Source: Bradyrhizobium sp. 132 (GTDB lineage: Bacteria > Pseudomonadota > Alphaproteobacteria > Rhizobiales > Xanthobacteraceae). From it: a stretch of 59,565 bases of DNA. The stretch covers positions 1 to 59,565 of the forward strand of contig NZ_JADPKY010000134.1 in NCBI RefSeq assembly GCF_023074185.1. Reading direction: 5' to 3'. A program made the position numbers and the translations under genes. Position 1 is the stretch's first letter; each line of letters begins with the position of its first letter. Of this stretch, positions 58,676 to 59,565 are shown one piece after another. Below the pieces are notes generated by a model that did no database searches, was not told where the DNA came from, and saw only the letters and a list, made by a program, of their open reading frames with translations.

Positions 58676-58781
58676 ATTATGCGGAGCCCACGATTATGCG
58701 GAGTGCGCGGCCGCTCAATCCGAGACCCGCTTCGTTATCAACAGTTTAGTTCCTAGTGCCCTCTTCCTCACTCCGCATAAT
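58676..58781. repeat. Three copies of ATTATGCGGAG(TG), two direct and one inverted
   Basis: ATTATGCGGAG occurs at 58676-58686 and, as ATTATGCGGAGTG, at 58693-58705. The exact reverse complement CACTCCGCATAAT is at 58769-58781. Two direct copies 17 bases apart facing one inverted copy form a pattern resembling core binding sites of a tyrosine recombinase at element ends. The segment between (58706-58768) holds no gene. Confidence 0.65.
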
Positions 58782-59565
58782 CTGAGGCCTCCCTTCCTGC
58801 CTTGATGGCAACGAGAGGGAGACCGCCATAGCAGAAGCGTAGGCGGTGCCCGCAAAAGAGCATGCTAGAGAACATCAGCTTCGTGGTAACAAAAGATGAG
58901 AGTGAATCGCCTCCTTCATCCGACTCTGATCTATCTCCGCGGTGGTGGAGACGTCGATTGCGCTCTTAAGCCGCTCGCTTTGTTGCCCATCTTGGCGCTT
59001 TTCGCTGTCGCTTTTCCTTGAAGATCGCGATGGCAAAAGGCTCAAGGTTGATTAAATGAAGACTTTCTGCCGACGCGGCGCAGATCGCGAACAGGCAAGC
59101 GGATCCATAATTCCAGCGAAGGCGCCGGTAGGGTGGCTAAGTGGAGCTTGCACGCGGCGGCGCGCCAATCGACCACCGCGGCAAGCATTCGTAAGAGAAA
59201 AACTCCGGATAGGACGCTCATTGAGACGAGACTGATTGCCTCTTTGTTGGGTGTGTTGCGCGCACGAATTACTCGCCCAGGCATTGTCGTTGGCGGCTTC
59301 GCGGTGCTTGGCCACTCCCGACTTCTCGAGGGAAACATGTGACGGCGCTCACCTTATCGTGACATTTATTGCGAGCGGGCGGATCCTCGTCAGCTATACG
59401 TTGCTCCAATGCTTGATCAGGATGTTCCCAGCTTAAAGCAAGTCCGGCTTCAGGTTGCATCTCGATTGACCTGCCTCCGAAGTTTCATCCAGTGGCGATT
59501 AGAGCCTCAGCGGATGTTACGCCGTTTGGCGCGGGGTGAGCAACGTGCGATCGGCGGAGCTGGTC
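58782..59565. other. No recognisable gene (about 780 bases)
   Basis: Overlapping ORFs of up to 98 codons on both strands at 59042-59460 have no ribosome binding site or family match. The last 100 bases could be the start of another feature that continues beyond the window, but I cannot identify it. Confidence 0.4.

Overview
The window looks like part of the symbiosis island of a soybean-type Bradyrhizobium. The evidence is the combination of a complete-looking rhizobitoxine operon (rtxACDEFG), a groESL operon, an uptake [NiFe]-hydrogenase cluster (hup-hyp), and a dense scatter of IS fragments and decayed genes. About half of the sequence is intact operons. The rest is genetic debris: frameshifted remnants of a DapA-like aldolase, two prolyl oligopeptidases, the hydrogen sensor HupUV, HypX, BioF, BioD, an integrase, and IS5, IS66, IS3 and IS110 transposases. 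No tRNA, rRNA or CRISPR array was seen.

Layout. 1-8.9 kb: mostly debris, with an Lrp/AsnC regulator (+), an acyl-CoA synthetase (-) and an extra trpD (-). 8.9-12.5 kb: a minus-strand operon for a biotin-dependent acyl-CoA carboxylase of the methylcrotonyl type whose alpha chain is split into two genes. 13-18 kb: prolyl oligopeptidase debris, a small eRF1-like protein and a dead IS5-family transposase. 18.3-20.3 kb: groES-groEL (-) with its own terminator. 22.2-30.2 kb: rtxACDEFG (+); from rtxC onward every junction overlaps by one to four bases. 31-34 kb: a coiled-coil membrane protein, a diaminopropionate ammonia-lyase-like enzyme and a second prolyl oligopeptidase remnant. 34.8-51.3 kb: hupUV remnant, then intact hupSLCDFGHIJK-hypABFCDE, then a broken hypX. 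51.4-54.4 kb: bioF/bioD debris, including a BioD-IS110 transposase chimera. 54.8-57.5 kb: three consecutive genes for exported proteins (a YiiX-type papain-fold enzyme, a trypsin-like protease and an unknown protein). 57.5-59.6 kb: integrase and IS66 remnants plus a set of 13-bp inverted repeats.

How it works together. RtxA (two fused PLP enzymes) and RtxC (desaturase) are the established rhizobitoxine route. RtxD, RtxF and RtxG look like a gamma-glutamyl hydrolase, an ATP-grasp ligase and a glutamine-synthetase-type ligase, and RtxE like an exporter. This suggests a PuuA/PuuD-like protect-and-deprotect cycle around the toxin or its serinol precursor (inference). The hydrogenase structural, maturation and metallocentre genes are intact. 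The H2 sensor beside them has lost two of its four predicted metal-ligand cysteines and is frameshifted, and HypX is broken. Two good sigma-54 (-24/-12) promoters lie before hupS and hupG, the second with a FixK-like box upstream. Expression is therefore probably symbiotic rather than H2-induced.
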